Assembly: GCA_936924235.1 (NCBI GenBank)
Contig: CAKZHN010000477.1
Span: forward strand, 1 to 9,724
Length of the DNA stretch: 9,724 bases
Direction: 5' to 3'
From: an uncultured Rhodoplanes sp.
GTDB taxonomy: Bacteria > Pseudomonadota > Alphaproteobacteria > Rhizobiales > Xanthobacteraceae
Below are positions 1-6,108 of the stretch, in pieces; within the stretch, counting starts at the first letter, position 1, and the number at the start of each line of letters is the position of its first letter. The notes below the pieces were generated by a model. It ran no database searches and was not told the DNA's origin. It worked only from the letters and a program-made list of their open reading frames with translations. Made by a program: the position numbers and the translations under genes.

Positions 1-2427
1 GAACAGCCGCTTCGCGGCGTCGCTCTCGCCCAGCACCTGGGCGAAGGTCGCGATGTCGGCGGTCGTGATGACCGGCAGGTTCTCGGTCCTGGGCTGGCTC
101 GCCGCGAGCGTCTGCATGGCTTCGAGCGCGGCGTTGGCTGTGGCCGAGGCCTGCTGAAGCTCGGCATGGGCCTTGGCGGAAAGCTCCGCGGCGGCGTCCG
201 CCGGCACCTTCGCCTGCTGCTCGCGCTGGGCGGCGGCCTTGGCGGCATCGTCCGCGGCGGCCAGCACCTTGGTTGCGCTCTGGACTGCGTCGGCGCGGCG
301 CGCGGCTTCCTTCTCGGCGGCGTTGGCTTCGCTGCGCGCCAGATCGCGGTTCGCAGCTGCCGCGTCGGCCGCGTGCCGCGCGTCGCTCGACTCCAGCGCC
401 GCCGATTGCGCCAGCGCCGTGACGCGCGCCGTCTCGCGGGCTTCGGCCCCGACCGCGGCCTTGGCCTGGTCGAGGGCGATCCCGGCGTTGCGCAGCGCCT
501 CGTGGGCCTCGGCAGCGGCGCGCTCGGCAGCCTGCGCGGCGCGCAGCAGGTTCGCGGTCTCTTTCGCGGCCGCATCGGCCGCAGCCTTGGCCTGATCGCG
601 CGCGGCCTCGGCGGCCTTGGCTGCGCCCGACGCCTGATTGGCGCCGGCTTCCGTGTCCTGCGCGGCGCGCGTCAAATCCGCCGCAAGCGCTGCGGCCGTG
701 CCGGCGGCTGCCTGGGCACGATCGCGCGCGGCCGCCGCCATCTTGATCGACGCGACAGTGACCTTCAGCGCGGCCTGCATGGTCGAAACCGCATCGGCAG
801 CATCGCGGGCGGCGTCCGCCAGCGCCGGATCGGACGCGCCGCCGGTCTCGGACAGCCGTCCGGCCGCCGCGGTCATCCGGTTCAGCCGCACGGTTGCGTC
901 GTCGGCGCTCTTCTGCAGGGCGGCGAGACCGTCAGCGAATTCGCGCGACGCGCCGGTGAGCTTGTTGCTGATGTCCTGCTGGGCGTCGGCCTTGCCCTTG
1001 GCGGCCTGGTACTTCTGCTGCGCGGCGCCGGCCGCAGCCTGCGCGGCTTCCACCTTGCCCTGCTGCTCGGTGGTCGCGACCGCGGCGGCATCGGCCTTCT
1101 GCTGCTGCGCGGCTGCAGCGGCTTGCGCCGCCTCAAGCTTGCGCTGCGCCTCGTCGGCCTGGCGGGTCGCAGTCTCGAGCTTCTGCTGCGCTTCGGCGGC
1201 GCTGCGGTTGAGCGCGCTGAGCTTGCGCTGCTGCTCGGCCGCGGCGCGCTGCGCCGCTTCGTGGGCGGCGAGCGCCATGGTCGCAACGCCCTGGCGCGCG
1301 GTGGTTTCGGCTTCGGCGGCGCGCAGCGCCTCGGCGGTTTTCTTCACCACGTCGGCCTGGGCATTCGAGGCATCGCGCGCCTGCGCGAGCACACCGGCCG
1401 CGGCCTTTGCCTTGGCCTGTGCGTCGGCCGCCACGGCCGCTGCGCTCTTGGCAATGGCGCCGAGCCTTGCGGCCTCCTGCGCCGCGGCGTCGGCCCGCGT
1501 TTTCGCTTCAGCCATGACGGCGACCGCTGCATTGTGCGCGAGCAGCGCGCGGGCATGCCCGTCGATATAGCTCAGCACCGCGGTGAAGCGGGTGCGATCC
1601 TCGACCGACGGCGGGCGCAGCACGCCGTCGAAATGCGCCACCATCAGCTCTTCCGGCTCGACCGCCAGCAGCCTGCGGCGGTCTTCGTTGCTTTCATCGA
1701 TGGCCGGATCCGCGATCGCGGCTTTCAGCGCGCCGATGTAGCCCGCGAAATTCAGGTAGCGCTCGAGGAAGTCGGGCGGCGCATAGGCGCGGCCCGCCTG
1801 CAGCGGCGCGAACGCCTTGTCGTGCGCGGTGGCGTTGGCGAGGAAGCAGCGCCAGTGATCCTTCGGCGGAAACGACGTCACCCGCATCGCTGCGTGGAGC
1901 TTGCGCAGCCGGTCGAGATCGACGCGGGCGAAGGTCCGCGTCTTGGCCGGCGTCGCGCCGCGCAGCGTCAGGCGGTCGCCGTCGAGCGTCACGGTCCAGT
2001 TCGCGGCGGCCGTGATGGCCTCCTGCCGGACCAGCGCCTCGCCCGACGGCGTGTCGAGGCGCGCGTTGGCCGGCACGACCTGGATGAAGCTCCAGCGGTT
2101 GGCCGTCACCTTGAGCCTGGCGTTGGCGATCTGCGGCAGGTCGCTGCACACCTTGTTCTCGAGGCAGGCGCGGTGGCTGCCGGCCCAGAAGTTCATGACG
2201 CGGTCGGTGACGCGGCCGTCCGGGTTGATCTGCAGCACCTCTTCCATCGGCATGATGGCGCCGGACTTCCAGTGCTTGGGCAGAGTGTCGTCGATCGCGA
2301 TCCACCAGCCGGAGACGTCGCGCAATTCCACGGCATGTGCAGGACGGGCCGCAAGGCCCGCCGCCGTCAGGATCGCCGCTGTCGCCAGCAGCGCGAAGCG
2401 CCGCGTCGAAGTCGCCACCCCAGCCAT
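1..2427 (-). CDS. Exported alanine-rich coiled-coil protein, C terminus cut by window edge
   Basis: The frame is open for 809 codons from an ATG at 2427 to the left edge with no stop, so the protein is longer than seen. Residues 1-32 form a signal peptide: two arginines, a hydrophobic stretch, and a cleavage site after ARPAHA. Residues 33 to about 290 are a mixed globular region starting VELRDVSGWW, with Cys88, Cys94 and Cys194; the first two could pair. I do not recognise this domain. Residues about 295-780 are almost pure Ala/Gln/Lys/Glu/Asp/Arg with very few Gly or Pro, as in a long coiled coil. The last visible residues (about 783-809, ENLPVITTADIATFAQVLGE) become mixed again, suggesting a C-terminal domain beyond the edge. 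AGGGA lies 8-12 nt before the ATG. Export is well supported. A structural, cell-envelope role is only a guess from the architecture, and no enzymatic motif is visible. Confidence 0.82.
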   Translation of the reverse strand, partial: MAGVATSTRRFALLATAAILTAAGLAARPAHAVELRDVSGWWIAIDDTLPKHWKSGAIMPMEEVLQINPDGRVTDRVMNFWAGSHRACLENKVCSDLPQIANARLKVTANRWSFIQVVPANARLDTPSGEALVRQEAITAAANWTVTLDGDRLTLRGATPAKTRTFARVDLDRLRKLHAAMRVTSFPPKDHWRCFLANATAHDKAFAPLQAGRAYAPPDFLERYLNFAGYIGALKAAIADPAIDESNEDRRRLLAVEPEELMVAHFDGVLRPPSVEDRTRFTAVLSYIDGHARALLAHNAAVAVMAEAKTRADAAAQEAARLGAIAKSAAAVAADAQAKAKAAAGVLAQARDASNAQADVVKKTAEALRAAEAETTARQGVATMALAAHEAAQRAAAEQQRKLSALNRSAAEAQQKLETATRQADEAQRKLEAAQAAAAAQQQKADAAAVATTEQQGKVEAAQAAAGAAQQKYQAAKGKADAQQDISNKLTGASREFADGLAALQKSADDATVRLNRMTAAAGRLSETGGASDPALADAARDAADAVSTMQAALKVTVASIKMAAAARDRAQAAAGTAAALAADLTRAAQDTEAGANQASGAAKAAEAARDQAKAAADAAAKETANLLRAAQAAERAAAEAHEALRNAGIALDQAKAAVGAEARETARVTALAQSAALESSDARHAADAAAANRDLARSEANAAEKEAARRADAVQSATKVLAAADDAAKAAAQREQQAKVPADAAAELSAKAHAELQQASATANAALEAMQTLAASQPRTENLPVITTADIATFAQVLGESDAAKRLF

Positions 2428-2476
2428 CGCAATTCCCTGTCGCCCTCCGGGGACCGCAGAGCAGAAAGACTGTCAT

Positions 2477-2504
2477 TTTATAGCCCGGCGGGAAAGTCAG
2501 GAAA
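2477..2504 (-). promoter_or_regulatory. Possible promoter of the coiled-coil protein gene
   Basis: On the minus strand TATAAA (2482-2477) is preceded by TTTCCT (2504-2499) with a 16-nt spacer, which would leave a leader of about 40 nt before the ATG at 2427. The -10 match is good, but the -35 matches the sigma-70 consensus at only three of six positions. It is one of the few AT-rich spots in the 154-bp gap between the two minus-strand genes. No convincing terminator for the upstream protease gene is visible in that gap. Confidence 0.25.
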
Positions 2505-2581
2505 GCGCGGCCACATGAAGGGGCGTTCAGATTTTCGCGCTCTGGAGGAGCGGCACGGTACCCGGTTAAAGCTGACCGGCG

Positions 2582-3343
2582 TCAGGGCGTGAGCGGCGAG
2601 CCGAGGCCGCGCGCGGTCTGCTCGATCCAGGCGCGGTGCAGCGTCAGCGGCGTGACGCCGGTGAGCCCGCCGCAGCCCGCGGAGCCGGCCGGACCGGTCG
2701 ACCAGCTCACCACGCCGACCACCGCATAGCGGCCGCCGCCGTTGTCGACGAACGCCGGACCGCCGGAGTCGCCGGTGCAGGCGCCGAGGCCGGCGCGCTC
2801 GCCCTGCGTCGCCGGATCGACCAGGCGGATCTGCAGCGTGCCGGGCTTGCCGGTTGCGACCAGCACCGCGGCGCGCGGCGTGCCGGCGCCGGTGTCGCTG
2901 TCGGCAACCGTGCTGCCATAGCCCGCGACGACGAAACGGTCGCCGGGCGCGACCGTCGGTGTCGCAAGCGGCGCCGGCAAAATCTCGGCCGGCAATCCGC
3001 CGTCGATCTTGAGCAGAGCCATGTCGGCGGTGACGCGGCCCGACGCGTAGTCCTTCGGATTGTAGCGCGGATTCACCACGACGCTTTTGAGCGGCAGTCC
3101 CGGCGGCGTCGTTCCCGGCAGGAACACGCGGTACGTGGCGGCAGGCGCCACGCAGTGTCCCGCGGTGAGCACGAGATCGCGCGCCAGCGCCGTGCCGGTG
3201 CAGAGATTGCCGCGCGTCGACACGATCATCACGATATGGCGGCCGATGCCCGCGGTGCGGACAACGGTTGCGTTGCCGACCAGCGCGACGGCGGGCGGGG
3301 CGCAGAGAGCGAACAATGTCAGGGCGAGCAGGGCACGGCGCAT
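2582..3343 (-). CDS. Secreted trypsin-fold (S1/PA clan) serine protease
   Basis: This is an extracytoplasmic serine endopeptidase of 253 residues. Numbered from the ATG at 3343, residues 1-20 are a signal peptide ending APPAVA. The triad is His63 in LTAGHC, Asp107 in ADMALL and Ser193 in GDSGGP. Cys48-Cys64 and Cys189-Cys224 match the conserved S1 disulfides, and VSW (212-214) matches the substrate-binding strand. The residue at chymotrypsin position 189 aligns to a glycine, not aspartate, so trypsin-like Arg/Lys specificity is unlikely and a small or hydrophobic P1 is expected. The mature N terminus after cleavage would read LVGN, where trypsin has IVGG. A TTG at 3358, five codons upstream and preceded by GGGA, is an alternative start; I prefer the ATG because it gives a compact signal peptide. 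The gene is divergent from the sensory operon. The substrate is unknown. Confidence 0.88.
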   Translation of the reverse strand: MRRALLALTLFALCAPPAVALVGNATVVRTAGIGRHIVMIVSTRGNLCTGTALARDLVLTAGHCVAPAATYRVFLPGTTPPGLPLKSVVVNPRYNPKDYASGRVTADMALLKIDGGLPAEILPAPLATPTVAPGDRFVVAGYGSTVADSDTGAGTPRAAVLVATGKPGTLQIRLVDPATQGERAGLGACTGDSGGPAFVDNGGGRYAVVGVVSWSTGPAGSAGCGGLTGVTPLTLHRAWIEQTARGLGSPLTP

Positions 3344-3375
3344 GATCGTGCCGATCAAGCGGTCCCGACGGCCAA

Positions 3376-3387
3376 TGTCAATTGACA
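3376..3387. promoter_or_regulatory. 12-bp perfect palindrome in the divergent intergenic region
   Basis: TGTCAATTGACA is a perfect palindrome, so a consensus -35 hexamer TTGACA reads on both strands (3382-3387 plus, 3381-3376 minus). It lies 33 bp upstream of the protease ATG and on the far side of the PepSY gene. A dimeric regulator site or the -35 of the protease promoter are both plausible. No good -10 is seen at 17 nt on either strand (TTGATC on minus, GGATTT on plus), so promoter function is unproven. Confidence 0.4.
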
Positions 3388-3389
3388 GT

Positions 3390-3405
3390 CGCCTTGTTGA
3401 AGGCG
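3390..3405. repeat. Short inverted repeat next to the palindrome
   Basis: CGCCTT-GTTG-AAGGCG is a perfect 6-bp stem with a 4-nt loop, two bases from the 12-bp palindrome. It could be a second operator or a structure in a divergent leader. It is not a sensible terminator, because no gene reads into it from the left on the plus strand and no T-run follows. Confidence 0.35.
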
Positions 3406-3407
3406 GA

Positions 3408-3426
3408 TTTCGGCACTTGTTTCGGC
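3408..3426 (+). promoter_or_regulatory. Tandem TTTCGGC repeat, possible response-regulator site
   Basis: TTTCGGC occurs twice (3408-3414 and 3420-3426) separated by five bases, a 12-bp period. OmpR/PhoB-family regulators bind head-to-tail half-sites spaced by about one helical turn, usually 11 bp. This pair, upstream of the operon that encodes such a regulator, is therefore a candidate autoregulatory site. The spacing is one base off the usual value, and the evidence is only position and repetition. Confidence 0.3.
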
Positions 3427-3532
3427 GAAGTTAGGGACTACTTCACCAGCCAATCGCGGCGGGCTGGTGGTTCAAAAGAAAATGATCGTCCGTTCATGCG
3501 GCATTCACCGGGCGGTTCCTAAGACGGCCGGC

Positions 3533-3865
3533 ATGATCCGGCCCGCCTTGAACGCTGTTGCTTTGATCGGCTGGCTGGCAGCTTCGGCGCTGCCGGCATC
3601 CGCCGCCGATGAAGCCCGTGCCTGCCTCAGCAAATCCGAGCAGCGGGCGGCGATTTCCAGCGGCCAGGCTGTTACGCTGGCGCAGGCGATTCGCTCGGCT
3701 CGCGGCTCAGTCCGCGGCCACGGCGCCCGCGAGGTTCTTAACGCTAAGCTCTGCCGAGAGGAAAAGGGCCTCGTCTATCTGCTGACAGTCCTGGCGCGGG
3801 ATGGCAAAGTCACGCACATGACCGTCGACGCGACCAGCGGCAAGGTCGTGGAAGCGGCGCCCTGA
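3533..3865 (+). CDS. Small exported PepSY-domain protein
   Basis: Translated from the ATG at 3533 this is a 110-residue protein. It has a clear signal peptide at residues 1-24 (MIRPALNAVALIGWLAASAL, cleaved after PASA) and a mature periplasmic domain of about 86 residues. The mature part has the PepSY pattern: an N-terminal helix (LAQAIRSARG), a strand LVYLLTVLARDGKV, and the closing VDATSGKVVEA. Cys31 and Cys74 could form a disulfide. PepSY proteins bind or inhibit periplasmic partners, and many are encoded beside two-component systems. This one precedes the response regulator by 15 nt and is probably co-transcribed, so a role in modulating the kinase is likely but inferred. The frame stays open upstream to an ATG at 3482 and a GTG at 3467. 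I chose 3533 because the signal peptide then has a normal short n-region, but no start has a strong Shine-Dalgarno. Confidence 0.75.
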   Translation: MIRPALNAVALIGWLAASALPASAADEARACLSKSEQRAAISSGQAVTLAQAIRSARGSVRGHGAREVLNAKLCREEKGLVYLLTVLARDGKVTHMTVDATSGKVVEAAP

Positions 3866-3868
3866 TTT

Positions 3869-3874
3869 GGAGGA
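3869..3874 (+). promoter_or_regulatory. Shine-Dalgarno that sets a TTG start
   Basis: GGAGGA lies six bases before a TTG at 3881 and three bases after the PepSY stop. The TTG begins MRLLVIEDD, the normal first strand of a receiver domain, and there is no ATG or GTG nearby that would keep this strand. The strong ribosome site with a weak start codon supports the unusual start. Confidence 0.8.
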
Positions 3875-3880
3875 ATCTCC

Positions 3881-4549
3881 TTGCGTCTCCTCGTCATCGA
3901 GGACGATCCCGACCTCAACCGGCAGCTGGCCACGGCCCTCACCGATGCGGGCTATGTGGTCGATCGCGCCTTTGACGGCGAAGAGGGACACTATCTCGGC
4001 GAGACCGAGCCCTACGACGCCGTGATCCTCGACATCGGCCTGCCCAAGATGGACGGCCTCTCGGTGCTGGAGTCCTGGCGCAGGGCCGGCCGCGCCATGC
4101 CGGTGCTGATGCTGACCGCGCGCGACCGCTGGAGCGACAAGGTGCAGGGCTTCGACGCCGGCGCCGACGACTATGTCGCCAAGCCGTTCCATCTCGAGGA
4201 GGTGCTGGCGCGGCTGCGTGCGCTCCTGCGCCGCTCGGCTGGTCATGCCAAGAGCGAACTCAACTGCGGGCCGGTGCGGCTCGACACCCGCACCGGACGC
4301 GTCGCGGTCGACGGCAATCCGGTGAAGCTCACCAGCCACGAGTACCGGCTCTTGTCCTACCTGATGCATCACGCCGGCCGCGTGGTGTCGCGCACCGAGC
4401 TGGTCGAGCATCTCTACGACCAGGACTTCGACCGCGACAGCAACACCATCGAGGTGTTCGTCGGCCGCATCCGCAAGAAGCTTGGCGTCGACATCATCCA
4501 GACGGTGCGTGGGCTCGGATATCTCCTGACGCCTCCCGATGCGCGCTAA
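3881..4549 (+). CDS. OmpR/PhoB-family response regulator (PhoP/FeuP-like)
   Basis: This is a cytoplasmic DNA-binding response regulator of 222 residues, the usual length for the family. The receiver domain (1 to about 118) has the acidic pocket Glu7/Asp8, phosphoacceptor Asp51 in LDIGLPKMDG, Thr79 in MLTARD, and Lys101 in VAKPFH. After a short linker, residues about 128-217 form the winged helix-turn-helix, with LTSHEYRLLSYLMHH, the recognition-helix stretch NTIEVFVGRIRKKL, and the wing QTVRGLGYLL. Translation starts at TTG. The gene overlaps the kinase ATG by 11 nt, indicating translational coupling and a cognate pair. The kinase type suggests the PhoPQ/FeuPQ subgroup. I withhold a gene symbol because orthology cannot be shown from sequence alone. 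The targets are unknown; the upstream divergent region is a natural candidate. Confidence 0.93.
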   Translation: MRLLVIEDDPDLNRQLATALTDAGYVVDRAFDGEEGHYLGETEPYDAVILDIGLPKMDGLSVLESWRRAGRAMPVLMLTARDRWSDKVQGFDAGADDYVAKPFHLEEVLARLRALLRRSAGHAKSELNCGPVRLDTRTGRVAVDGNPVKLTSHEYRLLSYLMHHAGRVVSRTELVEHLYDQDFDRDSNTIEVFVGRIRKKLGVDIIQTVRGLGYLLTPPDAR

Positions 4550-5906
4550 CTCGCTTGCGCTGCGGCTCTTCCTTTCGGCGACGGTCTGGACCGCACTCAT
4601 TCTTCTCGTCACCGGCTTCGCGCTGTCGAGCCTCTACCGCAACTCGGTCGAGCGCGGCTTCGACCGCCGCATCGGTGTCTATCTCAAGACGCTGATCGCC
4701 GACCTGGCGTCCCCCGACATCCCGATCGAGAAGACCGGCCAGATGCTCGGCGAGCCGCTGTTCGAATTGCCGCTGTCGGGTTGGTACTGGCAGGTGACGC
4801 GGCTCGACCGCACCAAGCCCGAGATCACCTCGTCGCGTTCGCTGTGGGACCGCACCCTGCCGCATGTCGAGCAGCCCGCGGTGCCGGAGCCCGACGGCGC
4901 CCGCAAGGCCTACGTGCAGGGGCCGGAGGATCAGCGGCTGCGCCTTGTCGAGCGCGACGTGGACCTCGGCGACGACGGCCGCTTCCTCGTGGCGGTGGCA
5001 GGCGACGCCGCCGAGCTCGACGACGAGATCACGGCGTTCAACTGGGCCATCGCCACGACGTTCTTCGTGCTCGCCGCGGTGCTGCTGCTGACCACGTTGT
5101 TTCAGGTCAGGTTCGGTCTCGCGCCGCTCAGCCGCATCTCGCGCGGGCTCGCGGCCATCCGCTCCGGCAAGGCCGAGAAGCTCGAAGGCTCGTTCCCGGT
5201 GGAGATCGAGCCGCTCGCCCGCGAGACCAACGCCTTGCTCGAGTCCAACCGCGAGATCGTCGAGCGCGCCCGCACCCACGTCGGCAACCTCGCGCACGCG
5301 CTGAAGACGCCGCTGTCGGTGATGATGAACGAGGCCGTGGCGCGGCCCGACGATCCGCTGGCCGGCAAGGTCGGCGAGCAGATCGGCATCATGCGCGATC
5401 AGGTGACGCGGCATCTGGAGCGCGCGCGGATCGCGGCGCGCGTCGCCGTGGTCGGCACCATCACCGAGGTGGTGCCGGTGGTGCAGGCGGTGGCGCGCAC
5501 CATCCAGAAGACCCAGCACGACAAGGACCTCGCGATCGACGTGGACGCCCAGGGCGAGGCGCGCTTCCGCGGCGAGCGGCAGGATCTCGAGGAGATGGTC
5601 GGCAACCTCGTCGATAACGCCGGCAAGTGGGCGAGCTCGCGCGTCGCGATCGAGGTGCTGCTGGAGCAGCCCGAGCCCGGCCGGCAGGCGGTGCGCATCG
5701 TGGTCGACGACGACGGCCCGGGGCTCACGCCGGCGCAGCGCGACCAGGTCGCGCGCCGCGGCCAGCGGCTCGACGAGACCAAGCCCGGCTCGGGGCTCGG
5801 GCTTTCGATCGTGGTCGAGCTCGCGCGGCTTTACGGTGGTGCGCTCAATTTGGGTACCGCGCCGATCGGCGGGTTGCGGGCTGAGCTGGTGCTGCCGGCG
5901 GGGTAG
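4539..5906 (+). CDS. Membrane sensor histidine kinase, PhoQ/FeuQ-like
   Basis: This is an inner-membrane sensor kinase of 455 residues, partner of the overlapping response regulator. TM1 is about residues 9-31. A periplasmic sensor of about 135 residues (32-167) follows, then TM2 at about 168-188 and a HAMP linker to about 242. The phosphoacceptor is His253 in the H-box GNLAHALKTPLSVM; HxLKTPL is characteristic of the PhoQ-type subgroup. The ATPase domain has the N-box NLVDNAGKWA (356-365), the G1 box DDGPGL (391-396) and the G2 box GSGLGLSI (417-424), so the enzyme looks fully active. The periplasmic domain is rich in Asp and Glu, especially in its second half (DLGDDGRFL), and PhoQ is known to sense cations or peptides through acidic surfaces; whether this one does is inference. 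No Shine-Dalgarno precedes the ATG, consistent with translational coupling. A terminator follows directly. Confidence 0.93.
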   Translation: MRANSLALRLFLSATVWTALILLVTGFALSSLYRNSVERGFDRRIGVYLKTLIADLASPDIPIEKTGQMLGEPLFELPLSGWYWQVTRLDRTKPEITSSRSLWDRTLPHVEQPAVPEPDGARKAYVQGPEDQRLRLVERDVDLGDDGRFLVAVAGDAAELDDEITAFNWAIATTFFVLAAVLLLTTLFQVRFGLAPLSRISRGLAAIRSGKAEKLEGSFPVEIEPLARETNALLESNREIVERARTHVGNLAHALKTPLSVMMNEAVARPDDPLAGKVGEQIGIMRDQVTRHLERARIAARVAVVGTITEVVPVVQAVARTIQKTQHDKDLAIDVDAQGEARFRGERQDLEEMVGNLVDNAGKWASSRVAIEVLLEQPEPGRQAVRIVVDDDGPGLTPAQRDQVARRGQRLDETKPGSGLGLSIVVELARLYGGALNLGTAPIGGLRAELVLPAG

Positions 5907-5907
5907 G

Positions 5908-5940
5908 GCGCCCGCTCCAAGCGGGCGCTCATGCTTTTCT
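5908..5940 (+). terminator. Rho-independent terminator of the sensory operon
   Basis: GCGCCCGCT-CCA-AGCGGGCGC (5908-5928) is a perfect 9-bp GC-rich stem with a 3-nt loop. It begins one base after the kinase TAG and is followed within six bases by a T-rich run (CTTTTCTTCTTT). It closes the PepSY-regulator-kinase operon and isolates it from the IclR operon. Confidence 0.85.
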
Positions 5941-6108
5941 TCTTTGCCGCGTTACGCGGAATGATGCGCAAAAGCCCCATGTTTGCGGGCTTTCTTCCCC
6001 GTTTCCCAGGAAACACACGATCTGCCTGAAGCCGGCGGCTGGGCCGCGCTGGACAGCCCAATGATCACGGGTCTACCATATTGAGAACGGTTCTTACTGA
6101 GTGAGAAT
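5941..6108. other. Intergenic region with two further small inverted repeats
   Basis: The 168 bp before the IclR-type gene contain CCGCG-TTA-CGCGG (5947-5959) and AAAGCCC with GGGCTTT around a 9-nt loop (5971-5993). Neither is followed by a proper T-run. They could be decayed or accessory terminators, or REP-like elements. The only other notable item is the operator-like cluster at 6082-6108. No small ORF with a ribosome site was found. Confidence 0.4.
6082..6108 (+). promoter_or_regulatory. Three half-site operator candidate for the IclR-type regulator
   Basis: Three related 7-bp half-sites occur: TGAGAAC (6082-6088), TAAGAAC read on the minus strand (6096-6090), and TGAGAAT (6102-6108). 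The first two form a palindrome whose core, AGAAC-G-GTTCT, is perfect. The third is a direct repeat exactly 20 bp from the first and abuts the ATG at 6109. A palindrome plus an extra direct repeat is the known layout of the site bound by the IclR-family regulator PcaU of Acinetobacter. Occupancy here would block the regulator's own translation start, which suggests autorepression. Confidence 0.5.

Noticed and set aside
1..1560. Tandem DNA repeats in the alanine-rich region
   Set aside because: The repetition is of amino-acid composition and GC-rich codons; I could not find an exact repeating DNA unit.
2563..2578. CCGGT...ACCGG inverted repeat as terminator of the protease gene
   Set aside because: It is only a 5-bp stem with an AT-containing loop and no T-run on the minus strand.
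166..2592. 808-residue plus-strand frame
   Set aside because: It lies opposite the exported coiled-coil gene. Its product is a Gly/Arg/Leu-rich sequence with no domain, signal or plausible start, as expected for the complement of an alanine-rich GC-rich gene.
3344..3358. TTG start at 3358 for the protease
   Set aside because: It adds only five residues ahead of a compact signal peptide that begins at an ATG. GGGA upstream of the TTG keeps it as a minor alternative.
3467..3532. Upstream extension of the PepSY protein from GTG 3467 or ATG 3482
   Set aside because: It would add up to 22 residues before a normal signal peptide, and no strong ribosome site supports it. It cannot be fully excluded.
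3707..4612. 301-residue minus-strand frame
   Set aside because: It is antisense to the PepSY and response regulator genes, which have clear motifs. The product is His/Val/Gly-rich with no recognisable features.
4494..5519. 341-residue minus-strand frame
   Set aside because: It is antisense to the sensor kinase and rich in Arg, His and Asp without any domain pattern; an artefact of high GC.
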